From assembly GCA_038321615.1 (NCBI GenBank), contig JBBQFC010000016.1, positions 1 to 53,504 of the forward strand: DNA of 53,504 nt. Direction: 5' to 3'. Position 1 is the first letter of the stretch, and every line of letters starts with the position of its first letter. The stretch comes from JBBQFC01 sp038321615 (lineage in GTDB: Bacteria > Bacteroidota > Bacteroidia > Flavobacteriales_D > Cryomorphaceae). The translations under genes and the position numbers were made by a program. This document shows positions 16,320 to 24,892 of this stretch, in pieces. The notes under the pieces are model-generated. The model did no database searches. It saw nothing but the letters and a program-made list of their open reading frames with translations, and was not told where the DNA came from.

Positions 16320-17765
16320 ATGAAAAACTTTTTACTCTCCCTCTTTTCCTTCACTATTTTTAGTCCGCTACTCGCCCAAGTCGCCAATGGCGATTTCGAA
16401 AGTTGGGCTAAGTTGATACTTTTCGAACATCCGGTAACCGGAATATCCACATCGAGCTCCAATTATGATACGTTCTTTCAGGATGGTAGCCTAAACGTAA
16501 CATCGGTTCAAGGCGAATTTACACGAGCGATGCGCATCGAGAATGCTGTGCACCAAGGCGAAGTTTCTCCAGGTTATTTCTTATTTGGCGGAGTTCCGAC
16601 GAACGATGGTGAAAACCTTGTTTTCGAGAATGGTTTTCCAATGAGCGATGCCAACGTCGCCGGAATCCGAATGGATATGCGTTTTAATTTTCCAGAGCAA
16701 TCGACCGGATTTGTAAGCGTACAATTCAAAGCCAACGGAGTACCTGTTGGAAACGGTAATTTTGGAACCGGCACATTTGTGTTCCCATTAAGCGGTAGTC
16801 AGGATTGGAATAATATATTGTTCACCTTCGATGAAGGAATAGGTGCTAACCCCGATGAATGTGTGATAGGAATTGGTTCTGCAGATTTATTAACGAACGA
16901 TGCACCTTTTACTGAAGGAAGTTTCGTAGAGATCGACAATGTGGCTTTTGCAGATTCTGAAGTTACTATTGCCGGAGGCAATTTTGAATCGTGGTCCTAT
17001 GTGGAATCTGTGTTCTATCCCCAACATTGCGCGGTTGAAATCACGGGCGTGGAGAACCAATTTTTCCGGAGTTCCGATTCTTTCGATGGCGATTTAGCGC
17101 TTGGTCTTATTACCGAAGAACGTGACGGTGGTATCCAAACTGCAACTTGTACCATGGGATTGGTCGAGAATGACGTAATAACACCAAATATCGCTTTGGC
17201 TTCCAATCATTCGAACATCTCCTTCAAGTATAAGTATTTCAGTGTAAATGGCGATAATGCCCTGGCAACCATCCGCTTCTTTGCAGAAGACCAGGGTGAA
17301 TTTTTAGAAGTATTTACAAAAGATTTTGAACTGATGGACGCTCCGGCTTACGAAGCATTGGACTATGATTTTGTCGCCGACTTTGCTCTTATGATTTTAC
17401 CGCCTACGCACGTCAGCCTTTCATTTGAATCGGGTAATGCTGAAAACCCGCAAGTGGGAAGTTTACTGCTCGTCGATAATGTGGAGCTTTCAGGAGTTCT
17501 CGACACCCGTAGTTTTAACAATCCGAATCTGAGACAAGTAGTCGTTTATCCGAACCCGACCCTCGCGCGAGTTGAAATCGATTTTCGAACAACCAGAACG
17601 GGTTATTACCGAGTTTACAATCCAGCGGGAATTCAAATTGCCATTCGCAATTTCACCAGCACGCGCAAATTAGTGCACGATCTTTCGGGTCAACCGGCCG
17701 GAAAGTATGTGTTCCGATTCTATCACAACGGCGGAGTAGAAACCGTACGGGTAATGAAACTGTAA
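16320..17765 (+). CDS. Unrecognised T9SS-secreted protein with two GxFESW modules
   Basis: Signal peptide MKNFLLSLFSFTIFSPLLAQ is followed by two related beta-rich modules. The first runs from NGDFESW (about 23-29) to VEIDNVAF (about 203-210) and the second from GGNFESW (about 219-225) to LLVDNVEL (about 381-388). A type A T9SS sorting domain follows (about 405-481, VVVYPNPTLARVEIDF to VMKL). It is therefore exported and probably held on the cell surface. No catalytic motif was recognised. The jelly-roll-like look and its place between pgi and the maltose carrier suggest a carbohydrate-binding role, which is inference. Confidence 0.75.
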   Translation: MKNFLLSLFSFTIFSPLLAQVANGDFESWAKLILFEHPVTGISTSSSNYDTFFQDGSLNVTSVQGEFTRAMRIENAVHQGEVSPGYFLFGGVPTNDGENLVFENGFPMSDANVAGIRMDMRFNFPEQSTGFVSVQFKANGVPVGNGNFGTGTFVFPLSGSQDWNNILFTFDEGIGANPDECVIGIGSADLLTNDAPFTEGSFVEIDNVAFADSEVTIAGGNFESWSYVESVFYPQHCAVEITGVENQFFRSSDSFDGDLALGLITEERDGGIQTATCTMGLVENDVITPNIALASNHSNISFKYKYFSVNGDNALATIRFFAEDQGEFLEVFTKDFELMDAPAYEALDYDFVADFALMILPPTHVSLSFESGNAENPQVGSLLLVDNVELSGVLDTRSFNNPNLRQVVVYPNPTLARVEIDFRTTRTGYYRVYNPAGIQIAIRNFTSTRKLVHDLSGQPAGKYVFRFYHNGGVETVRVMKL

Positions 17766-17793
17766 TCGTTCCCCAAACCAAGAATGAATTACG

Positions 17794-17817
17794 AAAGCGG
17801 CCTTGGCCGCTTTTTTT
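17794..17817 (+). terminator. Rho-independent terminator
   Basis: A 9-bp perfect stem (AAAGCGGCC / GGCCGCTTT) with a 2-base TT loop as drawn, followed by a T run, 29 bp after the FESW-module gene. It separates that gene from the MFS carrier. Confidence 0.92.
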
Positions 17818-17847
17818 AGTGTTCAATGCACACTATCCAAAAACTAC

Positions 17848-17855
17848 TATATTTG
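17848..17855 (+). promoter_or_regulatory. Putative -7 promoter box for the MFS carrier
   Basis: TATATTTG, matching TAnnTTTG, 22 bp before the ATG and just after the preceding terminator. No matching -33 TTG was found. Confidence 0.5.
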
Positions 17856-17877
17856 GCCGATCATGAATTGTTAAAGT

Positions 17878-19326
17878 ATGGCTCAAATTACGCCTTCGCC
17901 GCAGGGCAATACAGCGCTTCTCGTAAAGCCAAAGTTGGCGCTGAATCAAATCATTAATCTCAGTATGGGTTTCCTTGGAATCCAAATGGGGTTTGGACTA
18001 CAGAATGGCAATGCCAGTAGGATACTCCAAAATCTCGGTGCCGATGTGCATCAGCTATCCTGGTTTTGGCTGGTAGCACCCTTTACCGGATTGATCGTGC
18101 AACCCATTATCGGCCACCTTGGCGATAATACGTGGACAAAACTTGGGCGAAGAAAACCTTATTTTCTACTTGGAGCGATTTTAGCCGCGTTTGGTTTGGC
18201 ATTTCTTCCAAATTCATCGGTAATCGCCGGCGAAGGTCTCACCGCTACGGAATTCATGGGCATCTCCGCCATACTTTGGATCGGTATCGGCTTCCTTGCT
18301 TTAATGGACGCTTCTTTCAATATTTCCATGGAACCTTTTCGCGCCTTGGTGGGCGATCTGTTGCCCAAGTCGCAGGGAACCCTCGGTTTCAGTGTGCAGA
18401 CTATTCTAATAGGAATAGGAGCAGTACTGGGCTCTTTTATGCCCTGGATTCTGAACAATGTATTCTCCATTTCCAATAGCGCCCCAGAAGGAATGATCGC
18501 GCCAAATGTGATCTATTCCTTTTATATCGGAGCATTGGTCTTGATCGGAACAATTATTTACACCATCGTCACTACGAAGGAATATCCACCATCGGAATTT
18601 GCAAAATACAGCGCGGAGCCGGCGAGTACAGCCAAACACCGAATGACAGACATTTTCGTCGATTTTGTGAATATGCCACATCGCATGCGGCGATTGGGCT
18701 GGGTACAATTCTTTTCTTGGTTTGCGCTATTTACCATGTGGGTGTACACCACTTCTGCCGTCGCTACGCATCACTACGGCCTGGATCCGGGCAATACCAA
18801 GTCGGCGGAATTTAATGAAGCAGGCGATTGGGTAGGGGTGCTATTCGGCGTTTACAATTTTGCAGCTATCGGTTTTGCATTTATTCTTACACCTCTGGCG
18901 AACCGTACGAGCAGAAAATTTGTACACATGTTGGCTTTGGTTTGCGGGGGCATTGGGCTGCTTTCCATGTATTTTATTTCCGATCCCAACTACTTAATCT
19001 TGAGTATGGTAGGTATAGGTTTCGCTTGGGCCAGTATTCTTTCTATGCCTTATGCACTTTTGATCGATTCCTTGCCACTTTCGAAAATGGGCGTTTACAT
19101 GGGCATTTTTAACTTCTTCATTGTAATCCCGCAAATAATAAATGGATTCATTGGGGGTCCAATTGTTCACTCTTTCTTCGACGACTATGCCATTTATTAC
19201 GTGGTATTTGGTGGAGTACTGTTCTTGCTTGCAGCTCTTTTCACACTGCGTATTCGCGAGCCGCTTTTCAACGAGCGCGAACTATTGGAGATGAAGCGGC
19301 GAACGGAGTTGGTTAAAGAGCTTTAA
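17878..19326 (+). CDS. MFS sugar carrier (SLC45/maltose-type)
   Basis: Inner-membrane 12-helix transporter, 482 aa. The first half has FLGIQMGFGLQNGNASRIL and the loop motif GHLGDNTWTKLGRRKPYFLLG (about 80-100), characteristic of the SLC45 / sucrose-maltose:H+ symporter branch. Hydrophobic segments alternate regularly, with a long central loop (about 235-265). Such carriers sit beside GH13 and GH65 genes in Bacteroidota starch loci and bring maltose or maltodextrins into the cytoplasm; this role is inferred from family and context. Its TAA is immediately followed by the stop of the convergent GH13 gene. Confidence 0.85.
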   Translation: MAQITPSPQGNTALLVKPKLALNQIINLSMGFLGIQMGFGLQNGNASRILQNLGADVHQLSWFWLVAPFTGLIVQPIIGHLGDNTWTKLGRRKPYFLLGAILAAFGLAFLPNSSVIAGEGLTATEFMGISAILWIGIGFLALMDASFNISMEPFRALVGDLLPKSQGTLGFSVQTILIGIGAVLGSFMPWILNNVFSISNSAPEGMIAPNVIYSFYIGALVLIGTIIYTIVTTKEYPPSEFAKYSAEPASTAKHRMTDIFVDFVNMPHRMRRLGWVQFFSWFALFTMWVYTTSAVATHHYGLDPGNTKSAEFNEAGDWVGVLFGVYNFAAIGFAFILTPLANRTSRKFVHMLALVCGGIGLLSMYFISDPNYLILSMVGIGFAWASILSMPYALLIDSLPLSKMGVYMGIFNFFIVIPQIINGFIGGPIVHSFFDDYAIYYVVFGGVLFLLAALFTLRIREPLFNERELLEMKRRTELVKEL

Positions 19327-21210
19327 TCATTTCAGGGCTCCAATGTAGATTGAGAAGGGTGGGAGTGTCCACTTTTCTCCAAAAATCCGCTCTTCACCGC
19401 TCGGGCCGACAAGTGTGGCACCCGTTGGAACGCTTTCCAGAAATCTAGCATTGTTTACTATTCTTTCTTCATTCGAAACATTTACGATTACCACCACCCG
19501 ATCAGCAGCGCTGGTGCGTTCGTAAACGTAAATATCTTTTTCTGGCACGAACTGTTTTAGCCCGCCCTTGGTCAAAGCGGGGTGGGCCTTCCGAAATTCA
19601 GCCAAGGATTTTAGATAATCAAAAGCTCTGTTCTCTTCATCTGTTCTGCCTTGAGCAAGGAATTTATTTGTTAAATCGCCCGGCCATCCACCCGGAAAGT
19701 CTTGCCGGATTTTGCCGTGACCATCTGTTTCTGCCATAAGGATTTCGGTGCCGTAATACACACTCGGTATGCCGCGAAGGGTGTAAAGCAAACCCATTCC
19801 AATTTCAAACTTCCGGATATCCTTGCCCACCACGCCATGAAATCGCGCCAGGTCATGATTATCTACAAAGGTGACCATGTGTTCGGGCTTTTCGTAGATG
19901 TAATCTGCAGCCAAAGTGTAGTAAAGCCGGCTTACCCCATCTGTCCATGATTGAGCCCTGGTGAGCGCATCGTTGATGGCATAGTGCACTTGAAAATCGG
20001 TGAGTGCATCGAGGTAATTAGTTTTTGAGCCAAGTGCATCGCCCATAAAATAGCCTTGCACCGTGGGGCCATGTACCCAGGTTTCCGCAAAGAGAAAGAT
20101 ATCTGGATAGGCCATTTTTAAGGCTTTGCCCCAGTTTTGCATAAAGTACTGATCGGGATAAGCATAGGTATCGATTCGCAAAGCGTCGAGGTCGAAAGCT
20201 TCGATCCACCAAAGAGTTTGTTGTATGAGGTACTTGGCCAGTACAGCGTTCTGTTGATTCAAGTCGGGCATGTGTTTGTCAAACCAGCCGTTTTGCATTT
20301 TTTCGAGATCGTATTGCGATGTATACGGATCCATCAGTGTGGTAGCACGATAATTTGTTTGTGTGTATTCCGGCCAAAAGTGGAACCAATTGGAGTCGGG
20401 GATATCAGTGTATAAATAATGCCTGTTACCAATGTGATTGTACACCACATCCATTATCATTTTCATGCCGCGCTGGTGCAAGGAATCCACTAAAGATTTA
20501 AAAAGTTCGTTCGACCCAAACCGCTTGTCTATTTTATAATAGTCCGTAAAGGCATAACCGTGGTAGGATTCAAAGTCCTGGTTGTTTTCGAGCAGGGGAT
20601 TTGGCCAAAGAGCCGTCATTCCAAGTTCCTGTATGAAGTCCAGGTGGTCGATCATGCCTTGAATATCTCCACCGTGGCGCTGGTAAGGTTCTGCGCGATT
20701 TACCCCAGGTTGGTGCATATCGGTAAAAGCATCATTTTTCGGGTTCCCGTTCGCAAATCGGTCGGGCGTAATGAGATAGATTAAGTCTTCGGTATCGAGT
20801 CCTCGCTTGCGGGAGCTGCGCTTTTTCAAAGTGTAGTTATGTTTGAATTTGCCCGCCTTACCTTTCGACTCTATAATAAAGGTATGCGGCTGGGTGCCTT
20901 GCGGAATGTTGAGCCGTAGCAGGGTGTAGTTGGGGCTGGGCAATTTTTTTGTCGGTAGCAGCTGTACGCCTGTTTCCGCGCTGCGGATGGTCGTTTCATT
21001 CAGGCCGATTTTCGGATGATGGAGAAGAATCTCTAAGGTATCGCTCGGGAAACCTACATACCAATGGGGAGGATCTACGTGTGTAAATGACTTCTCTTGG
21101 GCAAGCGAGTCAATCGTCGAAAACGTGAATAAAAGGCTTGCGAATGCAAGTTTGGCTAAAATCTTAATCAACTGATTTATAGTTATTAAAGATATTTTTG
21201 TTGAAATCAT
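19327..21210 (-). CDS. GH13 cyclomaltodextrinase/neopullulanase-like enzyme (SusA-like)
   Basis: 627 aa with an N-terminal signal ending near LAQ (37), so probably periplasmic. A cyclomaltodextrinase-type N-terminal beta domain (about 43-130; VDPPHWYVGF...TLEILLHHPKIG) precedes the GH13 barrel (about 140-540). Catalytic regions: MDVVYNH (253-259), LDALRIDTYAY with nucleophile Asp347, LFAETWVHG with acid/base Glu376 and FVDNHDLAR with Asp453. It probably hydrolyses imported cyclic or linear maltodextrins. It is the only glucan gene on the minus strand, divergent from the repeat-containing T9SS gene and convergent with the MFS carrier, so it must have its own promoter in the 21211-21301 gap. 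Confidence 0.9.
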   Translation of the reverse strand: MISTKISLITINQLIKILAKLAFASLLFTFSTIDSLAQEKSFTHVDPPHWYVGFPSDTLEILLHHPKIGLNETTIRSAETGVQLLPTKKLPSPNYTLLRLNIPQGTQPHTFIIESKGKAGKFKHNYTLKKRSSRKRGLDTEDLIYLITPDRFANGNPKNDAFTDMHQPGVNRAEPYQRHGGDIQGMIDHLDFIQELGMTALWPNPLLENNQDFESYHGYAFTDYYKIDKRFGSNELFKSLVDSLHQRGMKMIMDVVYNHIGNRHYLYTDIPDSNWFHFWPEYTQTNYRATTLMDPYTSQYDLEKMQNGWFDKHMPDLNQQNAVLAKYLIQQTLWWIEAFDLDALRIDTYAYPDQYFMQNWGKALKMAYPDIFLFAETWVHGPTVQGYFMGDALGSKTNYLDALTDFQVHYAINDALTRAQSWTDGVSRLYYTLAADYIYEKPEHMVTFVDNHDLARFHGVVGKDIRKFEIGMGLLYTLRGIPSVYYGTEILMAETDGHGKIRQDFPGGWPGDLTNKFLAQGRTDEENRAFDYLKSLAEFRKAHPALTKGGLKQFVPEKDIYVYERTSAADRVVVIVNVSNEERIVNNARFLESVPTGATLVGPSGEERIFGEKWTLPPFSIYIGALK

Positions 21211-21223
21211 TGTCCGAAAGTGA

Positions 21224-21252
21224 TTGGAAGCGATGAAATTACATTAAATTTG
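21224..21252 (+). promoter_or_regulatory. Putative promoter for the four-repeat T9SS gene
   Basis: A -33 TTG (21224-21226), an 18-bp spacer and a -7 box TAAATTTG (21245-21252) match the Bacteroidota consensus. The predicted leader is about 44 nt. The same 91-bp gap must also hold the promoter of the divergent GH13 gene. Confidence 0.6.
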
Positions 21253-21301
21253 TTAGTGTATTAAGTACAATAACCTAATTGAAATTCAAAACGACAACAT
21301 T

Positions 21302-23059
21302 ATGAAGAAAATTTACCTTTTGGCACTCACAGCCTGTTTCGGCCTTTCGGCTATGGCTCAGGTGAGTGTAACTTTCCGTGTGGATATGAACGGCCAGACC
21401 GTAAGTCCAAACGGAGTGCATGTGGCTGGAAGCTGGCAAGAAGAAGCTGGTTTCGGTGGAGATTGGAATCCGGGAGTATCAACGATGACGGATGCGAATG
21501 CCGATGGAATTTATGAGTTGAATGTGAATATACCGGCTGGACAATATGAGTTCAAGTATTTGAATGGAAATGATTGGCCGCAAGAAGAATCAATTCCAAA
21601 TATCAGCCAAGTGGGCGGAGGAAATTCAAATCGCTTTTTTGCTGTTACTGCATGGCATGGGAGCAATCCTTTAGACAATGACGGGAATCCATTCTTGCCC
21701 AATGGGTTTTTGCTGCCTGCTATTACTTTCGGTGGGTCTTCTCCCTCAGGAAAAGTTGCGGTTCGTTTGCAAATTGATATGACCAATCAAACTGTTGGAG
21801 ATTTAGGTGTTCACGTTGCTGGAGATGCAATTACTCCAAACTGGACTCCCCAGTACGGCACAGCTACATTGTCGGCTAACAATAAATACGCTTATGTTAC
21901 GCACCTTGATCCAAATGCATCGTACCAATACAAGTTCTTGAACGGAGATTTCTGGGGTACAGATGAAAGTGTACCTGGTGCATGCGCAAATGGAGGAAAC
22001 CGAACTGTAGTAGTTGGAACTAATGCTGTAATAGCTGATCCATTTTGTTTTGCAACATGTGACCTTTGCGCTCCATTAGTTCAATCCACCGTAACTTTTA
22101 AAGTAAATATGACTCAGGAAACGGTGAGCCCAAATGGAGTGCATGTCGCTGGTAACTGGCAGGAAGAAGCTGGCTTTGGTGCCGACTGGCAGCCAGGTGC
22201 GTCTGAATTGCTCGACGGCGATGGCGATGGAATTTATGAGCTCGATGTAGCTCTTATTGGTGGCACATATGCGTACAAGTTTATTAACGGTAACGATTGG
22301 GTAGGTGCGGATAATTCGAATGAAGATGTTCCCCCAGCGTGCAACGTTGGAAATAATCGCGAAATGGTGTTGATCGAAGGTCAGAACCTTATTGAATTTT
22401 GTTACGAACAATGCACCTCTGTCTGCAATATTAACCCTGATCCAGCTGACATCACTTTCCGCGTTGATATGTCCGAAACAGCCGTTTCGCCTGATGGTGT
22501 GTTCATTATAGGAGGATTTACAAATCCTGTTTGGCAAGAAGGCGCGACACAAATGACCAATACTGGAAACAATGTTTATGCAGCCACTCTCTCAGTTTCA
22601 GGCTCTGGCAATATTGCTTATAAGTTTACCAATGGTGCGCCCACTGTAGTGGCAAATGAAGAGAACTTTGATTTTGCCACTGGCGGTTGCGGTGTTTCTA
22701 ATGGTTTTAATGGATTCAATCGCACATATACACGATCTGGTGAAGCCGAGACGCTTGAAGCAGTGTGTTATAACTCTTGTGCAGCTTGCGTTTTAGGGCT
22801 AGAAGAACTGGAACTCGGTAATGTGTCGATTTTTCCAAATCCTTCCACAGAAAGAGCTTTCTTCCGAACTGAAAATCCAAATGGTTATACACTGCGAATG
22901 AACATTGTAGATATCACAGGTAAAACCATTCGTGAGAACATGGTCGTAAATACTACTGTATTCGAAATCAATACGCAGGATCTTAACTCTGGCCTGTACT
23001 TTTTAAATGTTGTAAATGAGCGGAACGAAACCGCCACATACAAACTGATGGTGCAATAA
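21302..23059 (+). CDS. T9SS-secreted protein with four VxFxVDM repeats, probable glucan-binding
   Basis: 585 aa. Signal peptide (1-20, ending AMAQ), four beta-sandwich repeats and a type A T9SS domain (about 505-585; VSIFPNPSTERAFF). Repeats start near residues 22, 152, 263 and 383 with TFRVDM-like strands, then VSPNGVHVAG, and a YxFKYLNGNDW-like strand. Repeats 1 and 3 are most alike (WQEEAGFG-DW-PG). Repeats 2, 3 and 4 each end in a cysteine cluster of the form C[FY]xxCxx(x)C. No catalytic residues are seen. The layout resembles starch-binding-type modules and may fill the glycan-binding role of SusE/SusF on the surface; this is inference. Confidence 0.8.
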   Translation: MKKIYLLALTACFGLSAMAQVSVTFRVDMNGQTVSPNGVHVAGSWQEEAGFGGDWNPGVSTMTDANADGIYELNVNIPAGQYEFKYLNGNDWPQEESIPNISQVGGGNSNRFFAVTAWHGSNPLDNDGNPFLPNGFLLPAITFGGSSPSGKVAVRLQIDMTNQTVGDLGVHVAGDAITPNWTPQYGTATLSANNKYAYVTHLDPNASYQYKFLNGDFWGTDESVPGACANGGNRTVVVGTNAVIADPFCFATCDLCAPLVQSTVTFKVNMTQETVSPNGVHVAGNWQEEAGFGADWQPGASELLDGDGDGIYELDVALIGGTYAYKFINGNDWVGADNSNEDVPPACNVGNNREMVLIEGQNLIEFCYEQCTSVCNINPDPADITFRVDMSETAVSPDGVFIIGGFTNPVWQEGATQMTNTGNNVYAATLSVSGSGNIAYKFTNGAPTVVANEENFDFATGGCGVSNGFNGFNRTYTRSGEAETLEAVCYNSCAACVLGLEELELGNVSIFPNPSTERAFFRTENPNGYTLRMNIVDITGKTIRENMVVNTTVFEINTQDLNSGLYFLNVVNERNETATYKLMVQ

Positions 23060-23080
23060 AAAGCAGTTTTTTTGAATTTG

Positions 23081-23108
23081 AAGGGCGACATATTGTCGCC
23101 CTTTTTTA
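23081..23108 (+). terminator. Rho-independent terminator
   Basis: A perfect 10-bp stem (AAGGGCGACA / TGTCGCCCTT) with loop TAT and a T run, 21 bp after the four-repeat gene. Confidence 0.93.
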
Positions 23109-23220
23109 TTTGTTCTATATGCTGATATTCATCAACAATTCATGTCTGAATCGCCCAGGGCTAAAATCCCTAGAAGTTTCCCCCATAAGTGCAATATTTG
23201 TCGTTCGTTATGTCTTTAAT

Positions 23221-24705
23221 ATGAAAGGAACCATTTTAGTTATTGGGATTGGTATATTTTTTTCGGGCTGTTTATCGGATGGGGAAAGCAGCCCAATAAT
23301 TGAAGATCAGCCAGAAAAGAAATTGGTGGAGTATCGAACCTACAAGTCCGTTCAAGTTTACACCACAGCTCAAAACTCCAGCCTCCGTCTCAGCGACCAG
23401 GGAGCCATGAACTTCGAAAAGGCGCGGCAACCTTTAGAAACTGAAATTGCCATATTCGTAAATCCTGAGAAGGAATTTCAGACCTATCTTGGTATCGGTG
23501 GCGCTATTACAGATGCTTCGGCTGAAGTGTTTTATAGTTTGCCGAAAGAGAAACAAACTGCGCTTTTGGACGCCTATTTCGATAAGGAAAAAGGTATCGG
23601 CTATTCTGTAATTCGGACGAATATAAATAGTTGCGATTTTAGTTCCGCTAGCTACACGTACATTGCCGAAGGCGATAAAGAATTGAAAACGTTCGACATC
23701 GCTCCCGACCGCAAGCACAAACTCCCCATGATTAAGGAGGCAATAGCGAAAGCTGGAGGCGACGTATTGACCTACGCCAGCCCGTGGAGCCCACCGGCAT
23801 TTATGAAAGACAATAAAGATGTACTGCAAGGAGGGAAACTTCTACCCGAATTCGCGCCAAGCTGGGCTCTGTACTATGCGAAGTTTATCATGGCGTATGA
23901 ATCGGAGGGTGTTCCTATTTGGGGAATTACCATTCAAAATGAGCCCATGGCTCGCCAACGTTGGGAATCGTGCATTTATACGGCAGAAGAGGAGCGGGAC
24001 TTTCTCAAAAATCATTTGGGTCCGACCTTGGAAAAAGAAGGCCTGGGCGATAAGAATATTGTGGTGTGGGACCACAATCGTGATCTGATGCCACACCGTG
24101 CGAATACGATTTTCGACGATCCCGAAGCTGCTCAATACGCCTGGGGAATGGGTTTTCACTGGTACGAAACCTGGACCGGAGGTGAACCGATGTTCGATAA
24201 CCTCGGTGCCATTCGCGATGCGTATCCCGATGTGAATTTAATGTTTACGGAGGGCTGCGCCGAAAAATTCGATGCATCGAAGTACGAGTATTGGCCAAAT
24301 GCCGAGCGGTACGGCCGATCGATGATTAACGATTTCAATCAAGGTACGGCGGCATGGACCGACTGGAACATTCTGCTCGACGAGCGTGGCGGACCCAATC
24401 ATGTTGGGAATTTTTGCTTTGCCCCAGTGCATGCCAATCTGCAAACAGGTGAATTGATTTTTACCCCAATTTATTATTATATCGGGCATTTTTCAAAGTT
24501 CATTGGCAAGGATGCCAAGCGTGTTAGTACCCAATCGAGTCGCAGCGTGCTTCAAAGCACTTCCTTTCAGAATACCTCGGGTGAGCTGGTTTCTATTGTG
24601 ATGAATGCCACAGACGAAAGTTTGAATTACCTTTTTTATGCGGGGGAGCAAGTTGCGGCTATTGAGATTCCGCCAAGAGCGATTCAGACATTGGTTAGCC
24701 AATAG
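23221..24705 (+). CDS. GH30 glycoside hydrolase, lipoprotein
   Basis: 494 aa from the ATG at 23221; the frame extends upstream but only this start gives a lipoprotein signal (IFFSGC, Cys17). Catalytic barrel from about residue 85 with GIGGAITDASAEV, TYASPWSPPAFMK, the acid/base Glu241 in GITIQNEP and the nucleophile Glu344 in MFTEGC; GH30 family by these blocks. A C-terminal beta domain follows. GH30 members act on beta-linked substrates (glucosylceramide, beta-1,6-glucan, xylan), so the enzyme stands out in an otherwise alpha-glucan locus. A beta-1,6-glucanase or glucosidase role is a guess from family. It is preceded by a terminator. Confidence 0.9.
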   Translation: MKGTILVIGIGIFFSGCLSDGESSPIIEDQPEKKLVEYRTYKSVQVYTTAQNSSLRLSDQGAMNFEKARQPLETEIAIFVNPEKEFQTYLGIGGAITDASAEVFYSLPKEKQTALLDAYFDKEKGIGYSVIRTNINSCDFSSASYTYIAEGDKELKTFDIAPDRKHKLPMIKEAIAKAGGDVLTYASPWSPPAFMKDNKDVLQGGKLLPEFAPSWALYYAKFIMAYESEGVPIWGITIQNEPMARQRWESCIYTAEEERDFLKNHLGPTLEKEGLGDKNIVVWDHNRDLMPHRANTIFDDPEAAQYAWGMGFHWYETWTGGEPMFDNLGAIRDAYPDVNLMFTEGCAEKFDASKYEYWPNAERYGRSMINDFNQGTAAWTDWNILLDERGGPNHVGNFCFAPVHANLQTGELIFTPIYYYIGHFSKFIGKDAKRVSTQSSRSVLQSTSFQNTSGELVSIVMNATDESLNYLFYAGEQVAAIEIPPRAIQTLVSQ

Positions 24706-24892
24706 AACCAAAGCGAAAAATAAACGAATCAATGTTTTCTTGAATCACGTTCAATTGCGCAATTTTCTCCGGTAGATTCGATCGTTTTTGACTCGAAATT
24801 AATCGAGTAATTTAGAGGCTGCTTTGCTAATCAAAGCTGGCGAAAACAAATGTGGGTGATAGCTTCGAGCCACTTTTTCACTAAATTTACCC
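24706..24892. other. 187-bp spacer with a small palindrome
   Basis: AT-rich region between the GH30 and esterase genes. It contains ACTCGA-AATTAA-TCGAGT (24791-24808, perfect 6-bp arms) and a TAAATTTA box close to the ATG (about 24884), one base from the -7 consensus. No terminator or gene is evident. Confidence 0.35.

Noticed and set aside
24785..24812. Terminator at ACTCGA/TCGAGT
   Set aside because: Only a 6-bp stem with no T run; recorded just as a small palindrome.
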